Program-made: the position numbers and the translations under genes
Virus record (IMG/VR): IMGVR_UViG_3300042486_000313
Coordinates: 1 to 20,221 of that record
From: a virus
Length of the DNA stretch: 20,221 bases
Reading direction: 5' to 3' (one strand)
The notes under the pieces: generated by a model
Told to the model about the DNA's origin: nothing
Databases searched by the model: none
What the model saw: the letters and a program-made list of their open reading frames with translations, nothing else
Shown: in pieces, positions 14,689 to 20,221 of the stretch
How the letters are laid out: the number at the start of each line of letters is the position of its first letter
Numbering within the stretch: position 1 is the first letter of the stretch

Positions 14689-15308
14689 TGCAAAATCAGA
14701 CACTAAATAACATCGAAGCGGCTTTGCGTGATATAGCAGATAATCACGCACAGATACACAATTTCCGTTTCGGTAAGCTGTCCGATTTTGAAAGCACGCA
14801 TTTAACTTCACCGGTTGAAATGTGGTGTGATTACGAAGTAGCCACAAAGCGAAATGCAACGGTGGCTTATGCTATCCGCGTTTATATTTTGGATTTAGTT
14901 CAGGATGACCTGAGCAATGAAACGGAGGTATTTAGTGATACGGCTCTAATCTGCTCAGACATCGAAAGTCAACTTCGCAATTCCGCATATCCGTTTTTCA
15001 TCGACGAAGAAATACTAACATTCAACCCGGTTGAGGAATACAGCACCTACCGATGGACTGGCCACTATTTCACAATCACATTAGTAACCGCAGTTAGTGA
15101 TTGTGGCCTCCCATTTATACCGCCACTATCACCGCCAAACCCAACGCCACCGGCTGCCAATTGCGAACCCGTTACAATTCGTAACATTGAAACACTTGCC
15201 ACCGTTGACACTGTTGCGGCGGGCGGTACATACGACGTACTTGTATTTTCAGGCATTCGTGACCCCGGCATACCACCATTTACTAACTCAATAATAGCAA
15301 CACCATGA
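14688..15308 (+). CDS. Putative tail terminator/neck protein with C-terminal extension
   Basis: A 206-residue protein. Residues 1-135 or so resemble a widespread Bacteroidota phage neck/tail protein: NNIEAALRDIADNHAQIHNF, a SPVEMWCDYE block, an IRVYILDLVQDDLSNETEV block and a strand GHYFTITLVTAV. Size, fold impression and position after the connector suggest a tail terminator or completion protein. A Pro-rich linker (PPLSPPNPTPPAANC) then leads to about 45 residues with TIRNIETLATVDTVAAGGTY, like the start of modules seen in tail fibre proteins. The extension suggests that a fibre-type domain was appended here. Overlaps the fibre gene by ATGA. Confidence 0.5.
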   Translation: MQNQTLNNIEAALRDIADNHAQIHNFRFGKLSDFESTHLTSPVEMWCDYEVATKRNATVAYAIRVYILDLVQDDLSNETEVFSDTALICSDIESQLRNSAYPFFIDEEILTFNPVEEYSTYRWTGHYFTITLVTAVSDCGLPFIPPLSPPNPTPPAANCEPVTIRNIETLATVDTVAAGGTYDVLVFSGIRDPGIPPFTNSIIATP

Positions 15309-16693
15309 CAGCTTTTGTAGGCTCAGTTCAACTCGCATCATTGCCGGAATCCGCATGGATTGCGGCCAACCCGGAACTACTTACTGGGCAGGTCGCATTT
15401 TCAAACGATCAATTTTATCCCGGCTCAGATCAACCGAAATTCAAAGTAGGTAACGGCTCTGCACTATGGTCTGATTTGGATTATATGCCAATCGGCGCAA
15501 TTCCTCCAACATGGGGTACAATCACCGGAACGCTGTCAAATCAAACAGACTTAAACACCGCGCTTACAAACAATGCAAGCGCGGCAAGCGCCGCTGCTGC
15601 CGCCGCCGCCGCTGCACAGGCCACTGCCGATAATAAGACGCTCGAACAGGTGCGATTGCAGGATAACACAATTGACGGCGATATTAAACACACAAGCGGA
15701 ATCGGTGTAATTAACCTGTCAGATACTACGCCCGGCGTTGCGTCGGCTACACTAAGTAGCGGCGACGGCATGGTGTATGCAAACAATGCAGGTTCGGGCA
15801 TCGGCACAAATACGCAAACCGTAGGCTTGTTTACAGATTTCAGCACCGAAACAACAGTAATTAAAAATTCAGCGGGAACTGTAACGTTATTAAGTGGCGG
15901 ATCTCTCGATATTGGCGGCTATCAAATAAAGTCACTGCAAGCGGGAACGGCAGCAACAGACGCGGTTAATAAATCGCAGTTGAACGCAAAGCAAGATATA
16001 GGCGCAAATGTTAACCTTTATCAGCTATCACACGCAAACGGTTACTTTGCGTTTACTGATTGCTGTTCGGCGGGTGATATTGGTTTTTCTGTTCAGGTTT
16101 CTGGCAGCGGAACTGGGGGCACGGCAAGCGCAACACCATTTACAATTCAACCGGCAGTAGGTGTAACGGGCTTTACGATGGGTACGGTAGCTACTAACCG
16201 CGTTGCATACGCTTGCCCGTCAATGGTTGATACTTTGTTTTTCGGACAGGGCGCAGCATACTACGTTAGCAGACACGCAATAAATACACTATCAGATGCA
16301 ACTAACCGCTATACATGCCGAATTGGTTTTATTGATAGTGTTACCGCCGAATCAACGGACGGTGCTTTTTTCAGATACATCGATACTGTGAACTCTGGCC
16401 GGTGGCAATGTGTAACACGCGCAAATAACGTTGAGACGGCAACAGATAGCGGTGTTGCAGCCGCTGCCGGTACATGGGTTAAATTTGAGGTTGAAGTAAA
16501 CGCCGCCGGAAACTCAATAGCGTTTAAAATAAACGGCACAACCGTACAAACACACACAACCAACATACCTACCGGCAGCGGACGCGGCACAAGCTACGGC
16601 AACATGGTGTTGCGCTCAGTAGGTACGGCAAACTTCACATCACTACTGATGGACTTTGCAATGTGCCGCCAAATATTTACAGCTTCACGTTAA
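15305..16693 (+). CDS. Tail fibre / receptor-binding protein with lectin-like C-terminus
   Basis: A 462-residue modular fibre. Residues 22-60 (TGQVAFSNDQFYPGSDQPKF and KVGNGSALWSDLDYM) match the N-terminal domain common to phage tropism determinants and fibres. Residues 69-88 read TWGTITGTLSNQTDLNTALT, a frequent fibre motif, followed by a poly-Ala coil at 91-105. Residues 214-228 (GTAATDAVNKSQLNA) match the phage fibre repeat 'tDAvnk.qL'. The end, about 250-462, is beta-rich with RWQCVTRANNVETATDSGVA and TWVKFEVEVNAAGNSIAFKI followed by NGTTVQ, like a concanavalin/LamG-type jelly roll that could bind glycans. It should contact the host surface. Confidence 0.72.
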   Translation: MTAFVGSVQLASLPESAWIAANPELLTGQVAFSNDQFYPGSDQPKFKVGNGSALWSDLDYMPIGAIPPTWGTITGTLSNQTDLNTALTNNASAASAAAAAAAAAQATADNKTLEQVRLQDNTIDGDIKHTSGIGVINLSDTTPGVASATLSSGDGMVYANNAGSGIGTNTQTVGLFTDFSTETTVIKNSAGTVTLLSGGSLDIGGYQIKSLQAGTAATDAVNKSQLNAKQDIGANVNLYQLSHANGYFAFTDCCSAGDIGFSVQVSGSGTGGTASATPFTIQPAVGVTGFTMGTVATNRVAYACPSMVDTLFFGQGAAYYVSRHAINTLSDATNRYTCRIGFIDSVTAESTDGAFFRYIDTVNSGRWQCVTRANNVETATDSGVAAAAGTWVKFEVEVNAAGNSIAFKINGTTVQTHTTNIPTGSGRGTSYGNMVLRSVGTANFTSLLMDFAMCRQIFTASR

Positions 16694-16712
16694 CCAACAA
16701 ACACTATAAACA

Positions 16713-16985
16713 ATGAGTACACTCGCATCACCCGAACAAACAGACGCGGTATTGCTTGGCCGCGATCCTAACTACTGGATAACTTCGCCGATAAACGACC
16801 TCCTTAACGCTCAATTCAACGAGCATCTGACTATGTATGTCAACGGCAATGACATGATAGATCAGGATGCAGCAAACAACGAGCAATCATTCGGCTTGCG
16901 CTATGTTGAAGGCGGCGGAACGGAAGCCTTTGAAATTTCCCCCGACCCTAACCGCCCGGTTGTGGACTTTCGTTTTCCCGAATAA
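16713..16985 (+). CDS. Hypothetical protein following the tail fibre
   Basis: A 90-residue acidic protein, starting ATG after an A-rich leader that contains CAACAAACAC. It includes NYWITSPINDLLNAQFNEHL and ends NRPVVDFRFPE. No transmembrane segment, signal peptide or known motif is visible. Its position directly after the fibre gene suggests a fibre chaperone, a fibre-associated virion protein or a small assembly factor, but this is context only. Confidence 0.55.
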   Translation: MSTLASPEQTDAVLLGRDPNYWITSPINDLLNAQFNEHLTMYVNGNDMIDQDAANNEQSFGLRYVEGGGTEAFEISPDPNRPVVDFRFPE

Positions 16986-16996
16986 TAAACACACCT

Positions 16997-17242
16997 ATGG
17001 AACACACATTCGACAAACAACAAACCGCGCTTTTTCTTGCCGACGGACATCCCGGTTACGAAACCGGTCAGCAAAACGACATCTCAGAAATTGATTTGCT
17101 GCCACAAGATCAACTCATTATTATACTGACTGATCTTCATGCAATCGCAGACGGCGCGGAAACGCTTTTAGGAACTATGTCAGACGGCACAATCGTGTAT
17201 ATCGGAGATGCACCCCGCAATCCGATACCGCCCCGAAATTAA
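16997..17242 (+). CDS. Hypothetical small acidic protein
   Basis: An 81-residue protein with an ATG 11 bp after the previous stop, preceded by AAACACACCT. It has an acidic centre (ISEIDLLPQDQLIIILTDLH), a helix and a hairpin-like strand pair (TMSDGTIVYIGDAPRN), and a Pro-rich end. It is soluble and without recognisable motifs. It sits between fibre and putative lysis genes, so either virion or lysis function is possible; I assign none. Confidence 0.5.
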   Translation: MEHTFDKQQTALFLADGHPGYETGQQNDISEIDLLPQDQLIIILTDLHAIADGAETLLGTMSDGTIVYIGDAPRNPIPPRN

Positions 17243-17290
17243 TTGACGGCTTTTCTGCTCGCTGTCAACGACCCGACAACACAGCAAGGG

Positions 17291-17635
17291 ATGGAAAAGG
17301 CCTATGAATTAATTATTGCCGCGCTTACACTGATTCTTGTTGTAGCCAATAAATGGACGCGAACACACGTAGTGAAAGCTATTAAGAAATGGCTGACAGA
17401 CGACGCGATTATTGAGCAGCAGAAAAAGATAACCGAGGATATTAAACAACTGGTTGAGATGCAACACGCCGCAATCGTTCAATTAACACAAACGACATCA
17501 ACAATAGACAAACTGCGAGAAGCTGTTAAAGAGTTGGGGATCGACTTTTCCGAATTGAAAAAGAGCGAAGATGCTTTACGTGAAAAAATTTCCGATATTC
17601 GGGAACGAATCGCTAAACTCGAAGCCAGACAATGA
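17291..17635 (+). CDS. Membrane-anchored coiled-coil protein, possible holin
   Basis: A 114-residue protein from the ATG at 17291. It has one N-terminal hydrophobic segment (YELIIAALTLILVVANKW), a basic stretch (RTHVVKAIKKWL), then a long coiled coil to the end (TIDKLREAVKELGIDFSELK and onward). A TTG at 17243, directly after the upstream stop, would add 16 residues and cannot be excluded. One TM plus coiled coil, next to a multi-TM protein at the end of a late operon, suggests a lysis role such as a holin or spanin-like partner. No endolysin is seen beside it, so this is tentative. Confidence 0.5.
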   Translation: MEKAYELIIAALTLILVVANKWTRTHVVKAIKKWLTDDAIIEQQKKITEDIKQLVEMQHAAIVQLTQTTSTIDKLREAVKELGIDFSELKKSEDALREKISDIRERIAKLEARQ

Positions 17636-17985
17636 AGTCACACTATTACAGATACCTTGCCCTTATAGCCATCGACACGCTGTTGTCGATGGCTTGGCAT
17701 TTAGGCACAACCGAAACACAGGAGCGTTATATTTACTACGCTTCGATGGCGTTACGCGCAACAATCTCAATAAATGCCGCCTTACTCGCAGGGGCAAAAG
17801 GATGGAAACCGGGACGTTTCGCGCTTATACTTGTGCTATGGTATAGCCTTGTATCGGTTGCGGACGTAGGTGATACTTTGGGTGACGGCAATGTTTTATC
17901 GGCTAATGTAGAGTTATCTTTATTCGTTTCCGGTGCTGCCGCGATTACAATTGCCCGTGCTTTTTTGCCGGATAAAAAATTGTAG
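17632..17985 (+). CDS. Small multi-pass membrane protein, possible holin
   Basis: A 117-residue protein with up to four hydrophobic segments: YRYLALIAIDTLLSMAWHLG, YASMALRATISINAALLAGA, ALILVLWYSLVSVADVG and VELSLFVSGAAAITIARAF, ending with basic DKKL. It overlaps the upstream coiled-coil gene by ATGA and ends the run of closely packed late genes; the promoter for the next unit begins inside its last codons. Size, topology and place fit a holin, but there is no family signature I can name. Confidence 0.5.
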   Translation: MKSHYYRYLALIAIDTLLSMAWHLGTTETQERYIYYASMALRATISINAALLAGAKGWKPGRFALILVLWYSLVSVADVGDTLGDGNVLSANVELSLFVSGAAAITIARAFLPDKKL

Positions 17986-17993
17986 TATATTTG
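17964..17993 (+). promoter_or_regulatory. Bacteroidota-type promoter at the end of the late operon
   Basis: TTTG at 17964-17967, an 18-nt spacer, then TATATTTG at 17986-17993, which matches the Bacteroidota -33/-7 consensus (TTTG and TAnnTTTG). Transcription would begin near 17999-18001. The -33 box lies in the last codons of the membrane protein gene. The predicted transcript meets a terminator about 45 nt later. Confidence 0.65.
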
Positions 17994-17999
17994 CAACTC

Positions 18000-18073
18000 T
18001 ACAATACCTGTCGTTGGTTTTGAGAGCAACGCCCATCGTTGCGAACCCGCCTATTGATACGGCGGGTTTTTTT
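18000..18073 (+). ncRNA. Predicted short RNA with alternative hairpins
   Basis: A transcript from the promoter at 17964-17993 to the terminator at 18044-18073 would be about 70-75 nt and contains no ATG-started frame. CAACG at 18027-18031 can pair with CGTTG at 18012-18016 (10-nt loop) or, within GCAACG/CGTTGC 18026-18042, with CGTTG at 18037-18041 (5-nt loop). The two stems exclude each other. It could be a phage small RNA or an attenuator leader for the genes from 18102. Existence is inferred from the signals only. Confidence 0.45.
18044..18073 (+). terminator. Rho-independent terminator
   Basis: AACCCGCC (18044-18051) pairs with GGCGGGTT (18061-18068) around a 9-nt loop, followed by a T run from 18067 to 18073. 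It ends the late operon read-through and the short RNA. Its T run overlaps the region where a -33 box for the next gene would lie. Confidence 0.85.
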
Positions 18074-18077
18074 ATTC

Positions 18078-18101
18078 ATACATAGTATGTATATTAGCCG
18101 C
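18078..18101 (+). promoter_or_regulatory. Palindrome and leaderless-type promoter box
   Basis: ATACATA-G-TATGTAT (18078-18092) is a perfect 7-bp dyad. It overlaps TATATTAG (18090-18097), a near match to the TAnnTTTG -7 box, with CCGC and the ATG directly after. Initiation 4-7 nt after the box would put the RNA start at or next to the ATG, giving a leaderless mRNA. The same TATATT-N-GCCGC-ATG layout recurs at 19389-19403. The dyad may be an operator. Confidence 0.5.
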
Positions 18102-18566
18102 ATGACTGAACCTAAATCTAAAGTACTTGCCGCGTTTTCAAAGCTGTTCGCGTCTGGCACACAAGGCGATATACTGCTGTACGGTTACGATAAGGCAACA
18201 ACTGAAACGCTGATTGCTCACTGTAAAGCCTCAAAGCGTATGGTTAACAGCTATGCAGAGACGGCGGCACAATATCAGGAACTTACCCGCGTGGTGTCTG
18301 CAAAGCATAACATCATTACATCGGTGGGCGATAAATACGGGCTTATCGTTGTATTTCACTGGCACAACTTGCAGTTGTTTAAGCTGCTGCAAATGGCTGA
18401 TATAGTGGTGTCGAATGTGCCTTTCCGGGGCGAAACGGCGCACAGCCTGTTGCGTGTAAACGCGGGCGATAATATGCACATTACGGCCTACTCAAACACG
18501 TTGCCGATAAACAAGTCTGCCGGTTCTATTCTGCCGGTAGGCGATAGTAACTTAACTCTATTCTGA
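18102..18566 (+). CDS. Hypothetical protein, first gene of small operon
   Basis: A 154-residue soluble protein from the ATG at 18102; an in-frame TTG farther upstream would run through the terminator and is rejected. The sequence shows alternating helices and strands (GDILLYGYDKATTETLIAHC, ITSVGDKYGLIVVFHWHNLQ, NAGDNMHITAYSNTLP) but no motif I recognise. It heads four overlapping genes (to 19354) and follows a terminator plus a leaderless-type promoter box, so it opens a new transcription unit. Possible roles include host interaction or regulation; I assign none. Confidence 0.65.
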   Translation: MTEPKSKVLAAFSKLFASGTQGDILLYGYDKATTETLIAHCKASKRMVNSYAETAAQYQELTRVVSAKHNIITSVGDKYGLIVVFHWHNLQLFKLLQMADIVVSNVPFRGETAHSLLRVNAGDNMHITAYSNTLPINKSAGSILPVGDSNLTLF

Positions 18567-18811
18567 TGGATATACTTTATTTTGCCGCTATCGGTGCAGT
18601 GATCGCCGAAGTGATTGCTCCGGTAATACTTGCATTTTTTGGCAAACGCAAACTGAAGCCGTTTACCTGCGCCGGGTGTGCTGCTTTTTGGCTTGCGCTG
18701 TGCATCAACTGGCAGCAGTGGCAAACACTCGAATACTACGGTACGGCAGCACTTGCATACTTTGCCGGGCATCTACTGGTAAGGCTTTTTAAACTTATTC
18801 CGATCAAATGA
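18566..18811 (+). CDS. Small membrane protein with CxxC motif
   Basis: An 81-residue protein with an N-terminal hydrophobic segment (YFAAIGAVIAEVIAPVILAF), a basic turn (GKRKLKPFTCAGCAAFW), and two more hydrophobic stretches (WLALCINW and AALAYFAGHLLVRLFKL). The KPFTCAGCAAFW block, a CxxC followed by an aromatic residue, recalls a small membrane protein that I have met in Bacteroidota phages. It could bind metal or form a disulfide. It starts one base inside the stop of the previous gene and overlaps the next by ATGA, indicating coupled expression. Confidence 0.6.
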   Translation: MDILYFAAIGAVIAEVIAPVILAFFGKRKLKPFTCAGCAAFWLALCINWQQWQTLEYYGTAALAYFAGHLLVRLFKLIPIK

Positions 18812-19062
18812 GAAACGAATTAACCGAACACGAATACACGAAGCTGCTACCGTATAAGCAGTATATATTCGCAGCAGTACCGGGCGCAACGCTATACGGC
18901 GATAAGCACCATTCAGCGTGGGCAATTATGGCCGATATATGGTGGGATATGAAACGCGCCCGAACGGACGGCTTTTGCCCCGATTGCGTGTATTCAATGT
19001 ATCAAAATTTCAGGGACTTAATCACTATTTACGAAAAGCACAATGGCATTCAAACGAGATAA
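18808..19062 (+). CDS. Hypothetical protein with CxxC motif
   Basis: An 84-residue protein with many Tyr, His and Trp residues. It has KLLPYKQYIFAAVPGATLYG, DKHHSAWAIMADIWWDMKRA and a CxxC (GFCPDCVYSMYQNFRD). The Cys pair with nearby His residues might bind zinc, but only one CxxC is present. Coupled by ATGA to the CxxC membrane protein, it may act with it. It overlaps the following gene by 20 bp. No function can be named. Confidence 0.55.
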   Translation: MRNELTEHEYTKLLPYKQYIFAAVPGATLYGDKHHSAWAIMADIWWDMKRARTDGFCPDCVYSMYQNFRDLITIYEKHNGIQTR

Positions 19063-19354
19063 GATCGACACACTGGCCGGTGACTTCAATAAGGCTGAAT
19101 TTGTTGCAGCGGGTACTAATGTACTAAGCAATGAAAAATTAACCTGCTTTATACGCTACCTGATTTCAGCCGAACGGCAACGCGGCGCAATTGGCAAGGC
19201 GAACCCGGCGAATGTTGCGGGTGAAGATTTTGAACAGTGGCTCAAGCTTCACGGCTGCGACAATCCTGAAATGTCCGCTGAAATACTTGCTGAAACAAAG
19301 CCTGTTGTTTCAGTGCAACGAATAGCCACCGCGTCGGACTGGTTGAAAAAATAA
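19043..19354 (+). CDS. Hypothetical protein, last gene of small operon
   Basis: A 103-residue, mostly helical protein (DTLAGDFNKAEFVAAGTNVL, EKLTCFIRYLISAERQRGAI, EDFEQWLKLHGCDNPEMSAE) with no transmembrane segment or known motif. It starts inside the preceding gene and ends 46 bp before the lipoprotein gene, where a new promoter region begins. Charged, helical and small, it could be a nucleic acid or protein binder, but this is speculation. Confidence 0.55.
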   Translation: MAFKRDKIDTLAGDFNKAEFVAAGTNVLSNEKLTCFIRYLISAERQRGAIGKANPANVAGEDFEQWLKLHGCDNPEMSAEILAETKPVVSVQRIATASDWLKK

Positions 19355-19363
19355 CCTTGCTTA

Positions 19364-19400
19364 CTATATTCGTTTACAAACGAATGTCTATATTCGCCGC
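19364..19400 (+). promoter_or_regulatory. Operator-like palindrome and promoter box of the lipoprotein gene
   Basis: ATTCGTTT-AC-AAACGAAT (19368-19385) is a perfect 8-bp dyad. It is bracketed by two copies of CTATATTCG (19364-19372 and 19388-19396, 24 bp apart). The second copy contains TATATTCG, a -7-like box, followed by CCGC and the ATG, so the mRNA would be leaderless. The dyad sits where a repressor would cover the promoter. A clear -33 TTTG is missing. Confidence 0.55.
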
Positions 19401-19940
19401 ATGAAAAAGACCTACCTCATCATATTTGCCGCATTTATTGCAGCATCATGCAGTAAAGAACTGCCAGACATTACACCTATTCAGCGTGACGGCGGCGTTG
19501 TTGCTCAAACATCAGAGCAATCACCATTCGCGAAGTATGAATTTATATTTATACCGAACACAACTTGTAATACTTCTATTATTACCGGGCAATACCGGCT
19601 GTTTTATTCAAGTTGCAACAATGCACCGAATGACAATTCGATAACCGCGATTAAAGTTTGGTATCGCGAATACAGATGGACGGCTTGCGTTAATGGCTTG
19701 CCGGTATCGCCCGGCAGCGGATGGGTAATGGTTCAAAACGCCTGTGCCGTATCTGGCCTCTCAAAATGGGTGAAAGCCTCGACAACCTTACCTGCGGGAA
19801 CTTGGCTCAGTATTTGCCTTAACGGGAAACCGGTGAACCCGAATAACGACCCCGATTATATCGGCTTACAGTCAAGTAACTGGGAGTTAATTTACAGTAA
19901 TTGCGGCAATGGGATTGCGTTGTTTTGGCAGTACCCGTAA
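19401..19940 (+). CDS. Phage-encoded lipoprotein (moron-type)
   Basis: A 179-residue protein with a lipoprotein signal: basic MKKTYL, a hydrophobic core (IIFAAFIAAS) and a lipobox ending at Cys17, so the mature form should be lipid-anchored and exported. Six further Cys residues follow. Two segments share the pattern C-[VL]-NG-x-PV-x-P ... W ... C (ACVNGLPVSPGSG and ICLNGKPVNPNND), which suggests an internal repeat and possible disulfides. It has its own promoter region and terminator, the signature of a moron gene expressed by lysogens or early in infection. Superinfection exclusion or host surface change is a reasonable guess, unproven. Confidence 0.75.
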   Translation: MKKTYLIIFAAFIAASCSKELPDITPIQRDGGVVAQTSEQSPFAKYEFIFIPNTTCNTSIITGQYRLFYSSCNNAPNDNSITAIKVWYREYRWTACVNGLPVSPGSGWVMVQNACAVSGLSKWVKASTTLPAGTWLSICLNGKPVNPNNDPDYIGLQSSNWELIYSNCGNGIALFWQYP

Positions 19941-19959
19941 AGTCACTCCTTTTCACATC

Positions 19960-19985
19960 AGCCCGGCTAACCACCGGGTTTTTTT
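19960..19985 (+). terminator. Rho-independent terminator of the lipoprotein gene
   Basis: CCCGG (19962-19966) pairs with CCGGG (19974-19978) around CTAACCA, with one G-T and one A-T pair extending the base, followed by seven T (19979-19985). It lies 20 bp after the lipoprotein stop and closes that unit. Confidence 0.8.
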
Positions 19986-20058
19986 ATCCCCAAAACCATC
20001 CCGGCCGTAAATTAACAACCCTAATTTACAGCACGTTACAATTTATCTGCGAAATAAA

Positions 20059-20112
20059 TTTGCGTATGTCGAAGCGGTGATTTACATTTGTCGTATCAAA
20101 ATCAAACGACAA
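20059..20112 (+). promoter_or_regulatory. Bacteroidota-type promoter with flanking dyad
   Basis: TTTG at 20059-20062, a 20-nt spacer and TACATTTG at 20083-20090 fit the TTTG/TAnnTTTG consensus exactly. Transcription would begin near 20096, about 16 nt before the ATG at 20112. TTGTCGT (20088-20094) and ACGACAA (20106-20112) form a 7-bp inverted repeat over the start region and first codon base, a possible operator. The 73 bp between the terminator and the promoter hold no other signal that I can see. Confidence 0.65.
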
Positions 20113-20221
20113 TGACAACCATCTTCAACACCACCGGCAGTAAAGCAGTAAACATCTCAACCGATGCAACTGGAACGGTTCGCGCTTTTTATGTTCAAAT
20201 CTACAACGGCGAGCAACAGGT
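20112..20221 (+). CDS. N-terminal fragment of an unknown protein
   Basis: An open frame from ATG 20112 to the right edge, 36 full codons, beginning MTTIFNTTGSKAVNISTDAT and continuing GTVRAFYVQIYNGEQQ. It looks like a small strand-rich protein. The promoter just upstream makes the start believable. Too little is present to suggest a function. Confidence 0.6.
   Translation, partial: MTTIFNTTGSKAVNISTDATGTVRAFYVQIYNGEQQ

Noticed and set aside
15576-15620. GCN-rich run that looks like a simple sequence repeat
   Set aside because: It encodes a poly-Ala coil with mixed Ala codons in the fibre protein, so selection is on the protein rather than on a DNA microsatellite.
18000-18045. CRISPR-repeat-like GTTG...CAAC sequence
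   Set aside because: There is only one unit, with no regular repeats or spacers; a switching hairpin is a better description.
17986-18073. Possible tRNA-derived attachment site (structured region with terminator)
   Set aside because: No cloverleaf, anticodon arm or CCA-end pattern can be drawn and no integrase is nearby; the promoter and terminator explain the structure.
18039-18101. In-frame TTG-started N-terminal extension of the first gene of the small operon
   Set aside because: It would be translated through a rho-independent terminator hairpin and T run; the ATG at 18102 follows a promoter box and is the better start.
19341-19356. Weak GGTT/AACC inverted repeat at the end of the last operon gene as a terminator
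   Set aside because: The stem has only four pairs and no T run follows.

Overview
The window is a stretch of a tailed (siphovirus-like) bacteriophage or prophage of a Bacteroidota host, reading almost entirely on the + strand. The host group is inferred from three things: promoters of the Bacteroidota type (TTTG, spacer, TAnnTTTG) at 17964-17993 and 20059-20090; A/C-rich leaders instead of Shine-Dalgarno sites before the start codons; and structural proteins (portal, tape measure, tail-tip pair, scaffold, capsid) that resemble families I associate with Bacteroidota phages. No integrase, endolysin, tRNA or CRISPR array is visible, so lifestyle and lysis mechanism are open.

Positions 1 to about 17985 are one tightly packed late (packaging and morphogenesis) operon. 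Many junctions overlap as TAATG or ATGA, and three overlap by 28-29 bp. The order is: tail end of a helix-turn-helix protein; small and large terminase; tail-assembly chaperone with a -1 frameshift extension; a small helical gene whose frame is broken at an A8 run; gp10-like tail/neck completion protein; two tail-tip proteins; tape measure; XkdF-type prohead protease; scaffold; major capsid protein; probable tail tube protein; a small structural protein; portal; head-tail connector; tail terminator-like protein; tail fibre; two small unknowns; two membrane proteins that could be holins. Compared with lambda/HK97-type siphoviruses the order is rearranged: tail genes come before head genes, and the portal lies after the capsid.

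From about 17960 to 20040 the organisation changes to short units with their own signals. A promoter at the end of the late operon is followed within about 50 bp by a rho-independent terminator, which predicts an RNA of about 70-75 nt with two alternative hairpins. A second promoter-like box reads, apparently leaderless, into four overlapping small genes of unknown function. Next is a self-contained lipoprotein gene with its own operator-like palindrome, promoter box and terminator, in moron style. The window ends in the first 36 codons of another gene behind a well-formed promoter.

The best-supported unusual points are the complete -1 frameshift signal (T9 run, 6-nt spacer, perfect 7-bp hairpin) in the tail chaperone gene, the promoter-terminator RNA at 17964-18073, the near-identical leaderless promoter/start modules at 18090 and 19389, and the lipoprotein moron.
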